This document shows positions 1-8,636 of a DNA stretch of 64,000 bases, one piece after another; positions within the stretch are counted from its first letter, which is position 1; each line of letters starts with the position of its first letter. The notes beneath the pieces are model-generated. The model did not search any database. It was not told the DNA's origin and saw only the letters and a list, made by a program, of their open reading frames with translations. The stretch lies in assembly GCF_016107685.1 (NCBI RefSeq), contig NZ_JABASY010000004.1, positions 124,001 to 188,000 on the forward strand, read 5' to 3'. The position numbers and the translations under genes are program-made. The DNA comes from Brevibacterium yomogidense (GTDB lineage: Bacteria; Actinomycetota; Actinomycetes; Actinomycetales; Brevibacteriaceae).

Positions 1-488
1 TCATCGACGAGCGCAGCCCCATCCTCCCCACGATGATCGACGTGTACGAGAAGACCGGCGGCTGCGTCGTCGCGCTCATGGAGGTGCCGCACGAATCGAT
101 CAACATGTACGGCTGCGCCGCGATCGAGCAGACGGACGAGGACGGCGTCGTGAAGATCACGGATCTGGTCGAGAAGCCGGACCCGGAGGACGCGCCGTCC
201 AACCTGGCGATCATCGGCCGCTACGTGCTGGGGCCGGAGATCTTCCCGGTGCTCCACGACACGGCGCCCGGCCGCGGCAATGAGATCCAGCTGACGGACG
301 CTCTCAAGGAATGTGCGAACGGCCAGGGCAAGGGCGTGTACGGGGTCGTGTTCTCCGGTGAGCGCTATGACACGGGCGACAAGCTCGCCTACATCCAGGC
401 GGTCATCCAGCTGGCGAGCCGCCGCGACGACCTGGGTGCAGACCTGCGCGCGTGGCTGAAGGAGTTCGTTGCCGACCTCGACGACTGA
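1..488 (+). CDS. galU: UTP-glucose-1-phosphate uridylyltransferase, C-terminal part (gene begins upstream)
   Basis: The frame is open from the window edge and ends at a TGA at 486-488, so only about the last 162 residues are present. They match the C-terminal half of bacterial GalU: a KITDLVEKPDPEDAPSNLA stretch, then IIGRYVLGPEIFP, then GRGNEIQLTDAL, and finally the ERYDTGDKLAYIQA segment. The family makes UDP-glucose from glucose-1-phosphate and UTP in the cytosol, a precursor for envelope glycans. The next gene starts 12 bases later, suggesting one transcript. In M. tuberculosis a moeA1 (glp) gene sits between galU and rimJ; it is absent here. Confidence 0.93.
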   Translation, partial: IDERSPILPTMIDVYEKTGGCVVALMEVPHESINMYGCAAIEQTDEDGVVKITDLVEKPDPEDAPSNLAIIGRYVLGPEIFPVLHDTAPGRGNEIQLTDALKECANGQGKGVYGVVFSGERYDTGDKLAYIQAVIQLASRRDDLGADLRAWLKEFVADLDD

Positions 489-500
489 GGGCAGCCGCTG

Positions 501-1220
501 ATGACCGGTGCTCGCCTGTGGCCTGCGGAACTGACATGGGGGACGCTCACACTGCGTCCCCTGCGCCGCAGCGACCGCAGAGAGTACAACGAGGTCCGCA
601 AGGAGAACGTGTCGTGGCTGCGGCCCTGGGAGGCGACGGTGCCGGACCCCACGTGGCGGACTCCGGGCTTCTCGGAGATGCGCGCCCAGTTCGCGCGTGC
701 GGGACGGGAGGGCCGTTCCCTGCCGTTCGCGATCCAGGTGGGGGAGCGGTTCCGGGGGCAGCTCACCGTCTCCGGATTCCAATGGGGATCGCTTGCCAGC
801 GCGAACCTGGGCTACTGGATCGACCGCCGGGTCGCCGGTGAGGGGCACACTCCCGTCGCGGTGGCACTGGCGACCGACCACTGCTTCGCGGCGGGACTGC
901 ACCGGATGGAGGTGGCGATCCGGCCGGAGAACGCGCCCAGCCTCCGCGTGGTCGAGAAGCTGGGGTTCCGGGACGAGGGTGTCCGTGAGCGCTACATGCA
1001 CATCGACGGCGATTGGCGGGACCATCGGATCTTCAGCCTGTTGACTGAAGACGTGCCGTTCGGGCTCATGGACTGGTACACCCACGAGTACGGACTGAGC
1101 GCCGGACGCGCGCAGGCCACCGCGGCGGCCGATGAGGCCTTCTCAGGCGGAGTGTCGGACCGGGCTGGGCGGAGTGACGTCGGAGCGTCCGATGACGCAG
1201 AAGGGCCCGGGAGCACCTGA
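501..1220 (+). CDS. GNAT N-acetyltransferase, RimJ/RimL type
   Basis: A 239-residue protein with a RimJ-like GNAT fold signature: an N-terminal LTLRPLRRSD strand, a central GYWIDRRVAGEGHTPVAVAL acetyl-CoA loop, and an RPENAPSLRVVEKLGFRDEG segment near residues 140-160, typical of acetyltransferases acting on protein N-termini. About 45 residues after the GNAT domain are low-complexity and probably disordered. It lies 12 bases after galU and before a SepX/GlpR-like gene, the same neighbourhood as rimJ (Rv0995) in M. tuberculosis. The substrate cannot be told from sequence; ribosomal S5 acetylation is the family precedent only. Confidence 0.85.
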   Translation: MTGARLWPAELTWGTLTLRPLRRSDRREYNEVRKENVSWLRPWEATVPDPTWRTPGFSEMRAQFARAGREGRSLPFAIQVGERFRGQLTVSGFQWGSLASANLGYWIDRRVAGEGHTPVAVALATDHCFAAGLHRMEVAIRPENAPSLRVVEKLGFRDEGVRERYMHIDGDWRDHRIFSLLTEDVPFGLMDWYTHEYGLSAGRAQATAAADEAFSGGVSDRAGRSDVGASDDAEGPGST

Positions 1221-1325
1221 CGCACCGTCGGTTTCGACTGAGACTGCGACTCTTTCAGGCAATTCGATCGAGACACGCGTGTGGTGGTCCGGTCGGGAAG
1301 GTGCTTGCGAACCTAAGGTTGTGTT

Positions 1326-3176
1326 GTGGACACGAGCATCGCCTTCTTGCTACTTGCAGCAGTGCTGTTCGTCGTCATCGTGCCCACAGTGCTGAAGCGG
1401 AGTGCCGAGCGGGATGAAGAGGTGCTTCCGGATCGCGTGCGGACCGTTGACGTCGACCGCGCCCCGCGCTGCGCGACGGATGATTCGCGCCCGCGGCTGC
1501 TGCGCGACGCATCTCATCCTGCCCAGATCGACCTGCCGGCCCCTGCTGTCGAAACCGTGCCGACCGCCCCGCAGCTCAGTCTGCGGACCAGCCGTCCCAC
1601 GCTCGAGGTGGTGGACGGCGACCGCACGTCCGCACCGGACCGGGGTGCGCCCCCGGGCTGGGACGAGGAGGACGTCGAAGCCGAAGCCCTGCCGATGGCG
1701 GCAGGGCAGACTGCTCCGCTCGATCTCCGTTCGTCGCACCTCACCGCCGTCCGCAGTGCCTCTGGCACGGCGGACGTCCTCGCCTTCGCCCCGGCGCATG
1801 CGACGCTCGTCGCGTCCGCCGGTTCCGCCGATCCCGAAACGATGGACCCTTCCATGACTTCCTCGCACCGCACCGCTCATCGTCGCGTGGCCGATGCCGC
1901 CGAACGCATGCCGACCGCGCTGCCGGCTGACGTCCGGGCACGGCTGGCACAGCAGTCCGCAGGGGGCCCGGGACGCGGGGCGTCGTCCGGTCCGTCCGGC
2001 GGGCAGGGCCGCCCGCACGTCCACCACGGGTCGTCGTCGGCTGAGCGCAGGCGCCCGGCTCCCGCCCGTCCGACGATGGACGCGGCGTCGCGCAAGCGGG
2101 TCCGCACCCTGCGTGCGGTGCTGCCGTTCTGCGGGCTGGCCGTCGTCGGGCTCGCTCTTCTCACCGTGGTCTTCACCGGATTCGTCGTCTTCGGATCCAT
2201 GCCGTGGGGCGTGCCCGTCGTCACCGCCGCGCTGGCCGCGGCTTCGCTGGGCCTGGTCCGCGGTCTCAACAAGGAGATCCGCGCGCTGCGCAGAGGTGCC
2301 GCCGAGGCCCCGGCCGGCCCCGCAGCCCCTCGCCCCTCTGCGGATACCCGCCGACCCGCGGAACGGGCCTCTGCCACTCGCACGTCTGCTGCGGGCCGCA
2401 CATCCGCGCCCGCGGTCGTCCGGAAGCGCGCCGGTGCGCAGGACACGGGTGATCAGGCGCCCGCTGCCCGGGGATCGCGCGAAGTCGTCGCCACGCGTGC
2501 GGTGGTCGATGTCGACGAACTGATCACCGCTGACCTCCCGATCGTCCGCGAGGATCCCGCCGCAGCGGACGATGCGGTGGGGATCGAACCCTCGACTCGC
2601 ACGGAAGAGAGCACTCCGTCAGACGAGGCTCCTGTCGGCGAGACAGCCACAAACGCAGGCGCAGCCGCAGCCACAGACGCAGGCGCAGCCGCTGAGGGCA
2701 CGTCCGCCGCCCACACTGCGTCCACGCGCACACGATCGATCTTCGCGGCCTCAGCACAGACGGACGGTCCGTCGGTCGCGGAATCGCTCGCACGCCGCCG
2801 TGCACCGGGGGAGTGGACGCCGGCCGTCCTGCCCACGCCCCGGTATGTCGACGCCCCTGTCGCGGAACGGGAGGCACCGGAGCCCGTCACCGCTGAAGCG
2901 TCGTCGTACTCGCTCACACCGGCCAACAGGGAATCACTGGCCGAACAGTTCGCCGAGGAGCTTGGATACCGTCCCGCTCTCACCGACGCGGCACGGGAGC
3001 ACGCCGAGCAGGCCGCCCCGCCATCCCGGGAGAAGGCCACCGGCTCCGATGGGCCGCTGAGCCACGGTCGCACGGCGATCACGGGCAGCGGCAGCGCGCA
3101 GTCCCGCAGCGCCCGCCGCGGCACGGAGGATGCACCGGCCCAGCTGGGCGACATCCTCGCCCGCCGTCGCGCCTGA
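1326..3176 (+). CDS. sepX: SepX/GlpR-like actinobacterial cell-division membrane protein
   Basis: A 616-residue protein starting at a GTG. It has an N-terminal transmembrane helix (about residues 5-24), a basic segment, about 240 polar residues, two further hydrophobic helices (about 263-285 and 290-312), then a long Ala/Thr/Pro/Glu-rich, probably disordered cytoplasmic tail. This plan, plus the position after galU and rimJ, matches the actinobacterial protein called SepX in Streptomyces and GlpR in corynebacteria, which helps organise the divisome. In corynebacteria GlpR is the membrane receptor of the gephyrin-like FtsZ-binding protein Glp, whose gene normally sits nearby but is missing here. 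Assignment is by context and topology, not by a sequence motif. Confidence 0.62.
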   Translation: MDTSIAFLLLAAVLFVVIVPTVLKRSAERDEEVLPDRVRTVDVDRAPRCATDDSRPRLLRDASHPAQIDLPAPAVETVPTAPQLSLRTSRPTLEVVDGDRTSAPDRGAPPGWDEEDVEAEALPMAAGQTAPLDLRSSHLTAVRSASGTADVLAFAPAHATLVASAGSADPETMDPSMTSSHRTAHRRVADAAERMPTALPADVRARLAQQSAGGPGRGASSGPSGGQGRPHVHHGSSSAERRRPAPARPTMDAASRKRVRTLRAVLPFCGLAVVGLALLTVVFTGFVVFGSMPWGVPVVTAALAAASLGLVRGLNKEIRALRRGAAEAPAGPAAPRPSADTRRPAERASATRTSAAGRTSAPAVVRKRAGAQDTGDQAPAARGSREVVATRAVVDVDELITADLPIVREDPAAADDAVGIEPSTRTEESTPSDEAPVGETATNAGAAAATDAGAAAEGTSAAHTASTRTRSIFAASAQTDGPSVAESLARRRAPGEWTPAVLPTPRYVDAPVAEREAPEPVTAEASSYSLTPANRESLAEQFAEELGYRPALTDAAREHAEQAAPPSREKATGSDGPLSHGRTAITGSGSAQSRSARRGTEDAPAQLGDILARRRA

Positions 3177-3189
3177 GCGCACACCCCCA

Positions 3190-3233
3190 CACAGCAGAAG
3201 GCCCCCACCGATCGGTGGGGGCCTTCTGCTGTG
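3190..3233. terminator. Bidirectional terminator, 44-nt perfect palindrome
   Basis: Two 22-bp arms meet without a loop around CCACCGATCGGTGG. It lies between the convergent ends of the SepX-like gene (stop at 3176) and gabD (stop at 3290), so it can end transcription from both sides. There is no long T-run, as is common in high-GC actinobacteria. Confidence 0.8.
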
Positions 3234-3289
3234 CTTCACCGTGTCATAGCGTGCGAACGCGGTGACCCGTCACTGTGGGGAGTGAGACA

Positions 3290-4756
3290 TCACTGCGCGT
3301 TGGCGCGGGGAACGGCGACGTACTTCGTCTCGAGGTACTCGTCGATGCCGGTCGAACCGCCTTCACGGCCCAGCCCGGACTGCTTGACACCGCCGAACGG
3401 AGCGGCGGGGTTCGACACGAGGCCGGTATTGAGGCCGACCATGCCGGATTCGATCCGCTCCGCCAGGCCCAGCGACCGCTGGAGGTCCGTGCAGAAGAGG
3501 TAGGACGCCAGCCCATACTCCGTGCCGTTGGCCAGTTCGATCGCTTCGTCATCGGTCTCGAACGTGACGATGGGGGCGACGGGGCCGAAGATCTCCTCGA
3601 CCCGCAGCGTCGCGTTCTCCGGGATGTCCGTGAGGACCGTGGGCGCGAAGAAGTAGCCGTCGCCCTCGATCTTCTTGCCACCGGTGAGGACGGTGGCCCC
3701 GGCGTCGACCGCCTGGTCGACGAGCTCTGCGACCTTGTCGAGCTGGTCCTGGTCGACCAGCGGTCCCACCTGGGTGTCCTCGAGGAGACCGTCGCCCACC
3801 TTCATGGCGCCGATCCGCTCCGCGAGCTTCTTCGAGAACTCCTCTGCCACAGGCTTCTGCACGTAGATGCGGTTCGCCGCGGTGCAGGCTTCGCCGTTGT
3901 TGCGCATCTTCGCGAGCAGTGCGCCTTCGACAGCGACATCGATGTCCGCGTCGTCCATGACGAGCAGCGGTGCGTTGCCGCCCAGCTCCATCGACGTCTT
4001 CATGACCGTGTCCGCGGCCTGCTTCATGAGGTTGACGCCCACCTCGGTGGATCCCGTGAACGAGATCTTCCGGGCGATACCCGATTCCATCCACGGCGTG
4101 ACGACACGACGTGCGGAGGACGAGGTGACGACGTTGAGGACGCCGTCCGGCAGTCCTGCCTCCCGCAGGGCGTCGACGAGCATGAAGGATGTGAGCGGGG
4201 TGAGCTGTGCGGGCTTCAGCACCATCGTGCAGCCTGCCGCGATCGCGGGGCCGATCTTGCGGGTGCCCATCGCCAGAGGGAAGTTCCACGGGGTGATGAG
4301 GATGCAGGGTCCCACGGGTTCGCGGGAGATCATGAGGCGGTTCTTGCCGTCGGTCGACTGGGTGAAGTCGCCGCTGATGCGCACGGCCTCCTCTGAGAAC
4401 CAGCGGAAGAACTCGGCACCGTAGGTGACCTCGCCCTTCGATTCGGCGAACGGCTTGCCCATCTCCGCTGTCATGATCGCGGCGATGTCGTCAGCACGCT
4501 CGTGGAGCAGGTCGAAGGCGCGGCGGAGGATCTCTGCGCGCTCACGCGGAGGTGTCGCAGCCCAGCCTGCCTGTGCGTCGCGCGCTGCGTGGATCGCGTC
4601 GAGCGCATCTGCTTCGGACCCGTCCGCGATCGTCGTGATGACCGATCCGTTCGCGGGGTTGCGGACTTCCAGCGTGCGCCCGCCTTCGGCGTCTCGCCAC
4701 TGTCCGTTGATGAACAATCCTGTATTGAGCTTTTCGATGATCGGGGCCAGATCCAC
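3290..4756 (-). CDS. gabD: NAD(P)-dependent succinate-semialdehyde dehydrogenase
   Basis: A 488-residue aldehyde dehydrogenase. Family marks are ITPWNFPLAM (cofactor-binding Asn), FTGSTEVG, MELGGNAP with the general-base Glu, and NNGEACTAANR with the catalytic Cys; the C-terminus GREGGSTGIDEYLETKY is typical of GabD. It oxidises succinic semialdehyde to succinate in the GABA shunt; related aldehydes are possible. I chose the GTG at 4754-4756 because GAGGAGG lies just upstream and the protein then begins like GabD; the open frame extends further 5' without family similarity. A second, shorter member of the family is at 32357-33739. Confidence 0.88.
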   Translation of the reverse strand: MDLAPIIEKLNTGLFINGQWRDAEGGRTLEVRNPANGSVITTIADGSEADALDAIHAARDAQAGWAATPPRERAEILRRAFDLLHERADDIAAIMTAEMGKPFAESKGEVTYGAEFFRWFSEEAVRISGDFTQSTDGKNRLMISREPVGPCILITPWNFPLAMGTRKIGPAIAAGCTMVLKPAQLTPLTSFMLVDALREAGLPDGVLNVVTSSSARRVVTPWMESGIARKISFTGSTEVGVNLMKQAADTVMKTSMELGGNAPLLVMDDADIDVAVEGALLAKMRNNGEACTAANRIYVQKPVAEEFSKKLAERIGAMKVGDGLLEDTQVGPLVDQDQLDKVAELVDQAVDAGATVLTGGKKIEGDGYFFAPTVLTDIPENATLRVEEIFGPVAPIVTFETDDEAIELANGTEYGLASYLFCTDLQRSLGLAERIESGMVGLNTGLVSNPAAPFGGVKQSGLGREGGSTGIDEYLETKYVAVPRANAQ

Positions 4757-4928
4757 GGCGTCTCCTCCTCGTATGGACAATGAGTCCCGGACGGATGACA
4801 GTCTACGTGCCGTGGGCCACACAGTTCGATGCCGTCTCACGACCTGTCCACGCCTCGTTCGCACGGATCGGCCCGTCAGCGGACGGCACTCCTGGCCCGT
4901 CCTCCGGGCGGAGGAGTAGCGTGGTTGC

Positions 4929-5381
4929 ATGAGCGACACGACGAAGAACCAGGGGAAGAGGGACGGCAGCGACAAGGCCGGCGGCAGCGACGGTCAGCCG
5001 ACCATCGACACGACAGGCGGCATCGCCGCAGTCCGCCTGTACCGGCACGACCAGCCCAAGGACGGGTATCGCGTCCTCGTCGACCGGATCTGGCCGCGAG
5101 GGGTGGCGAAGGCGGACCTCGACCACGACGAGTGGGGCAAGGACGTCGCACCGTCGGACGAGTTGCGCCGTCGATTCCACGGCGGCGATCTCACCTTCTA
5201 CAACTTCTCGCAGGCCTATGAGAAGGAGCTGCGGGAGTCCGACGCACCTCAGGAGCTGCTCGAGAGATTCTCTGATTCGAAGGAGGATCTCCTCGTCCTG
5301 CTCTACGCTGCGAAGGACGAAGAAGAGAACCATGCGCTCGTGCTCGCGGACTTCCTCCGTGGACAGAGGAAGAATGGGTGA
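4929..5381 (+). CDS. DUF488 family protein
   Basis: 150 residues. The first 30 are polar and charged (Lys/Gly/Asp rich); the rest is a DUF488 domain with VRLYRHDQPKDGYRVLVDR, IWPRGVAKADLDHDEWGKDVAPS and LVLLYAAKDEEENHA motifs. The biochemical role of the family is not established. A GGAGGAG sequence lies about 12 bases before the ATG. The acetyltransferase gene that follows starts 28 bases after its stop, or overlaps it if an earlier ATG at 5374 is used, so the two are probably co-transcribed. Confidence 0.82.
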   Translation: MSDTTKNQGKRDGSDKAGGSDGQPTIDTTGGIAAVRLYRHDQPKDGYRVLVDRIWPRGVAKADLDHDEWGKDVAPSDELRRRFHGGDLTFYNFSQAYEKELRESDAPQELLERFSDSKEDLLVLLYAAKDEEENHALVLADFLRGQRKNG

Positions 5382-5409
5382 ACGCACATCGCTCGGAGAG
5401 GACTCGCCC

Positions 5410-6018
5410 ATGACTGACCAGCTCACCTGGAGAGAAGCACGTGAGGACGACGTGCCCACCTTCGTCGAACTCGTGGAATCCGCGTACCGCGGGGACGGTT
5501 CCCGTGCCGGGTGGACGACGGAGGCGGATCTGCTGGGAGGCCAGCGGATGGACCTCGAGATGGGCCGTGAGCTCCTCGCGACACCGGGCAGCCTGGTTCT
5601 GCTCTTCTGGAGTGGTGAGGGCGCCGATGCACTGACGGTCGGCGGTCAGGCGGGTGGCGACTCGATCCCGCCGGTGGCGTGCGTGCAGCTGGAGGACAAG
5701 GGCGATGGCGTCGCCTACTTCGGGACGTTCGCTGTCGCACCGCAGATGCAGGGGAGTGGGATCGGGAAGCTCGTGATGCTGGCCGCGGAGCAGGCTGTCA
5801 CGGAGCGCTGGGGTGCGACGACGATGCGGATGACCGTCATCCGGCAGCGGGCGGAGCTCATCAGCTTCTACGAGCGGCGCGGCTTCGCGCTCACGGGGGA
5901 GAGCGAGCCCTTCCCCTACGGGCAGGAGCAGTTCGGGCTGCCGCAGCGCGACGACCTCGAATTCGTGGTGCTGGAGAAGCAGCTCACCCCACAGCCTGTC
6001 GGCGACACGCCTGCCTGA
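5410..6018 (+). CDS. GNAT family N-acetyltransferase
   Basis: A 202-residue GNAT domain: TWREAREDDVPTFVELVESA at the N-terminus, a YFGTFAVAPQMQGSGIGKLVM acetyl-CoA-binding motif (about residues 104-124), and a C-terminal LISFYERRGFALTGE segment. The start at 5410 has GGAGAGG upstream and begins directly with the fold. An in-frame ATG at 5374 would overlap the stop of the DUF488 gene and allow coupled translation. The acceptor substrate is unknown. Confidence 0.82.
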   Translation: MTDQLTWREAREDDVPTFVELVESAYRGDGSRAGWTTEADLLGGQRMDLEMGRELLATPGSLVLLFWSGEGADALTVGGQAGGDSIPPVACVQLEDKGDGVAYFGTFAVAPQMQGSGIGKLVMLAAEQAVTERWGATTMRMTVIRQRAELISFYERRGFALTGESEPFPYGQEQFGLPQRDDLEFVVLEKQLTPQPVGDTPA

Positions 6019-6086
6019 CCGGATCCGCGCGGGATGTGGATAGGGTGAGCGCGCCTACTGGATCGGCTCACGATATGGGGTGACGT

Positions 6087-6521
6087 ATGAGATTGATTCT
6101 TTTCGAGCTGCTCCGATCAGTGATCGCACTGATCATGAGCATGGCAGTCGTCGGCGTCATACTGTTCTCTGGCCCGGGATTGTTTGCTACCTGGTATTGG
6201 TTCCTGCAACTCGCCACGCTTGTGGTGGTCGGCTTCACCCTCCGAGCAGCGCTCAGCCGCGTAGTTCCGGGTTGGGCGATTGATGCTTCGGCGCTATCGG
6301 TATCGACTGCCGCCGCAATCGCCATTCCCTACTCGATGGCTTCCGTCGACGGTCTCGACGCCGCCTATCGAGCTGCGCTGCTTGCCGCGACTTCCACACT
6401 TCCCGTCGCGACGCTTGCCCTCATCCTGATGATCGTCTCGCGCCGCTGCATCACGATGGATGACATGTGCTGGACTCCGCTCACTGTCCGAAAGGCGCCT
6501 GGAAGCGCACGCCCACGCTGA
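6087..6521 (+). CDS. Hypothetical integral membrane protein
   Basis: 144 residues with about four hydrophobic segments (roughly 5-30, 32-55, 70-90 and 95-118) and a short, basic, polar C-terminus. I do not recognise a family. Its GC content is visibly lower than that of its neighbours (many TTT, ATT and GCT codons), which may indicate later acquisition. It is on the same strand as the upstream acetyltransferase but 68 bases away with its own weak GGGGTG ribosome site. Confidence 0.6.
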   Translation: MRLILFELLRSVIALIMSMAVVGVILFSGPGLFATWYWFLQLATLVVVGFTLRAALSRVVPGWAIDASALSVSTAAAIAIPYSMASVDGLDAAYRAALLAATSTLPVATLALILMIVSRRCITMDDMCWTPLTVRKAPGSARPR

Positions 6522-6619
6522 GATGCAGGTACTCGTGGACACCTCGCCCGGCTATTCATCTCCTTCCGGTGTGCAGTGTTCGGGGGGGGTAGTGCAGAGC
6601 GCCGCTGGGCCCCTGTCTG

Positions 6620-7045
6620 TCAGTCAGAGGCCACGATGAAGAACTCACTGCCGTCGCAGCTGCTCGGAACGTGTTCAGCAACGGAGGGCGGTGATCCGGT
6701 GAATCCGCCGCCCAGGGAGACCGAATCTCCCTCGGAGAAGGTGTGACCGAATCCAGAGAGGCTGCGGGACTCAACGTTCCACCTGAAGTCGGTCGGGAAT
6801 ATCGGCACGATGACCTGGCCGGCATCGTCGACTACGGTGAAGCACCCGTTCTCGAGTGCCACAGTTCCTTCGAGAAGTGCCGCGTCCCCTTCGCCCCAGT
6901 CGCTCGTCCGCACATACGAAGCTGCGGGGGACTCGGTATCTGCGTCCGGAGGTGTCGACTCGGAACACCCGCCAAGGGCGATCGCAGCGACGATCACCGT
7001 GAACCATGCCGACCGGGGGATTGAGGGAGTGCTGGGCATGCGCAC
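6620..7045 (-). CDS. Small putative lipoprotein
   Basis: 141 residues with a type II signal peptide: Arg at residues 2 and 11, a hydrophobic core FTVIVAAIAL and the lipobox ALGGC, so the mature protein would begin with a lipidated Cys at about residue 27. The mature part is acidic with two further Cys (ENGCFTVVDD and PSSCDGSEF) that could form a disulfide. No known domain is recognised. It stands alone between converging genes and follows a MatC-like permease gene on the same strand by 27 bases. Confidence 0.65.
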   Translation of the reverse strand: MRMPSTPSIPRSAWFTVIVAAIALGGCSESTPPDADTESPAASYVRTSDWGEGDAALLEGTVALENGCFTVVDDAGQVIVPIFPTDFRWNVESRSLSGFGHTFSEGDSVSLGGGFTGSPPSVAEHVPSSCDGSEFFIVASD

Positions 7046-7072
7046 AGCATGCCAGGTCTGATCGACCCCGGC

Positions 7073-8443
7073 TCAGCCCACCAGCATCGCGGGGATGACC
7101 AGGCCGCCCACCAGCAGGACGGGGCCCACGACGACCATGGACAGGCCGAAGCGCAGGAGGATGCTGGTGAGGCGCGGCTTGTCCTCTTCGGGGGCCGTGG
7201 CGACGACGGTCGCTCCCAGGGTGGAGAACGGCGACACGTCGACGACCGCGGAGCAGACGCCCAGCGCTGCGATGAGGGCCCAGCCGGGCAGGCTGCCGTC
7301 GGCGACGAGGGGCAGCGCGAGCGGCACGAGCGCCGCGAGGATGCCGGTCGTCGAGGCGAACGCGGACACCAGGCCGCCCACCAGGCAGAGTGCGAACGCG
7401 GCGATGAGCGGTGAGCCCAGCGCCTTCGCGCCCTCGCCCAGGAGGTCGACGGCGCCCATCTCCTCGAGCACACCCACGAACGTGATGATGCCGCCCACCA
7501 GCAGCACGGTCGACCAGTCGATGCGGACGACCGCCTCCTTGCCGCGCGACGGCTTGAGGAGGAGCAGCAGAGCGGACAGGCCGAAGCACAGGATGCCGAT
7601 GTCCGGGTCGCCGCCCAGCGCCGCGACGAGGACGACGGATCCCAGGAGCACGATGATCGCGATGACCGTGGCGAGCTGCTCGAACGTGAACGGGTCGGTC
7701 GCGGACATCTGGGAGCGGTCGCCGCTCACGTCGTCGGCGCTGAAGCGTGCATCGTCGTCATCACCCTCACCGAACTCCACGGACGCCGTCGACGCGCTGC
7801 CGCGGGTGAACGCGACGGACCCGGCGGCGACGGCCTCGGGCTCGTGGACGACGGTCCTGCGACCCCACACGAAGTAGGAGAAGCCGAGCATGAGGAGGTA
7901 GGTGACGACCGCGATGGCGAACAGGAGGAACGGGTTGAGGTCGATGCCCGCCCCGTGTGCTGTCGAGTACGTGACGATGCCGTAGAGGCTGGTGGGTGCG
8001 AAGCCGCCTGCCCCGATCGCGAAGCACATGGACAGCCCTATGAGTGCGTAGTCGATCCCGTAGCGGCGGGCGACCTGCATGCCGACGGGCATCATGACGA
8101 GCCCGGCCAGCGGCGCCCCCATGGACGCGATCGCGCCGGTGAGGACGAAGAAGACGAACGGCAGCAGGAGCGCATTCGAGCCGACCTTCGCCAGCGCGCG
8201 GTCGATGAGCTTGTCGATCGTGCCGTTGAGCTGGGCGATCGCGAAGAACAGTGTGACGCCTGCCAGGAGGACCATGATGGAGAGCGGGAACCCGTTCACG
8301 ACGTCCTCGAGAGGCATGTCGGTGAGCAGCAGCGCGGTGCCGGCGGCACCCGCGAACATGAGCACGCCGATGTGCACGCCGCGGATGGCGCCCAGTGCGA
8401 ACAGGGCGATGAAGATCGCCAGGGCGATGATCTGAGCAGTCAT
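7073..8443 (-). CDS. SLC13/MatC-like anion permease
   Basis: 456 residues, about 10-12 transmembrane helices. The first 200 residues resemble the N-terminal domain of the dicarboxylate carrier MatC, with GAIRGVHIGVLMF, GFPLSIMVLLAGVTLFFAIAQ and IGAGGFAPTSLYG. An acidic loop of about 45 residues (around 205-250, containing GEGDDDDARF) separates two membrane halves, and the second half carries a VVDVSPFSTLGATV motif expected in ion-transporter-type carriers. Likely substrates are dicarboxylates such as malonate or succinate; specificity is inferred. The start has GAGGAA only a few bases upstream. Confidence 0.72.
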   Translation of the reverse strand: MTAQIIALAIFIALFALGAIRGVHIGVLMFAGAAGTALLLTDMPLEDVVNGFPLSIMVLLAGVTLFFAIAQLNGTIDKLIDRALAKVGSNALLLPFVFFVLTGAIASMGAPLAGLVMMPVGMQVARRYGIDYALIGLSMCFAIGAGGFAPTSLYGIVTYSTAHGAGIDLNPFLLFAIAVVTYLLMLGFSYFVWGRRTVVHEPEAVAAGSVAFTRGSASTASVEFGEGDDDDARFSADDVSGDRSQMSATDPFTFEQLATVIAIIVLLGSVVLVAALGGDPDIGILCFGLSALLLLLKPSRGKEAVVRIDWSTVLLVGGIITFVGVLEEMGAVDLLGEGAKALGSPLIAAFALCLVGGLVSAFASTTGILAALVPLALPLVADGSLPGWALIAALGVCSAVVDVSPFSTLGATVVATAPEEDKPRLTSILLRFGLSMVVVGPVLLVGGLVIPAMLVG

Positions 8444-8636
8444 GGTTCCTCGAGGGGAGTCGTCGGGGGAGCGGTATCGGCGGGCCCCCCATCGCGCCCG
8501 GGAATGCCGACGCGGAGGCGGCTGCGTCGCGAGCGCCGGTGGGTAGCCTAGCGGACGCTCAGCCGCCGGTCAGCATTGTGACCGTGTGACGCATCCCGGA
8601 GCCCTCCGCCCAGGACCGCGGGGTTACTGTGGTCCC

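Noticed and set aside
8444..8636. SAM-responsive riboswitch before the trans-sulfuration gene
   Set aside because: I could not find the conserved paired elements of any SAM riboswitch class by eye; a covariance search would decide.
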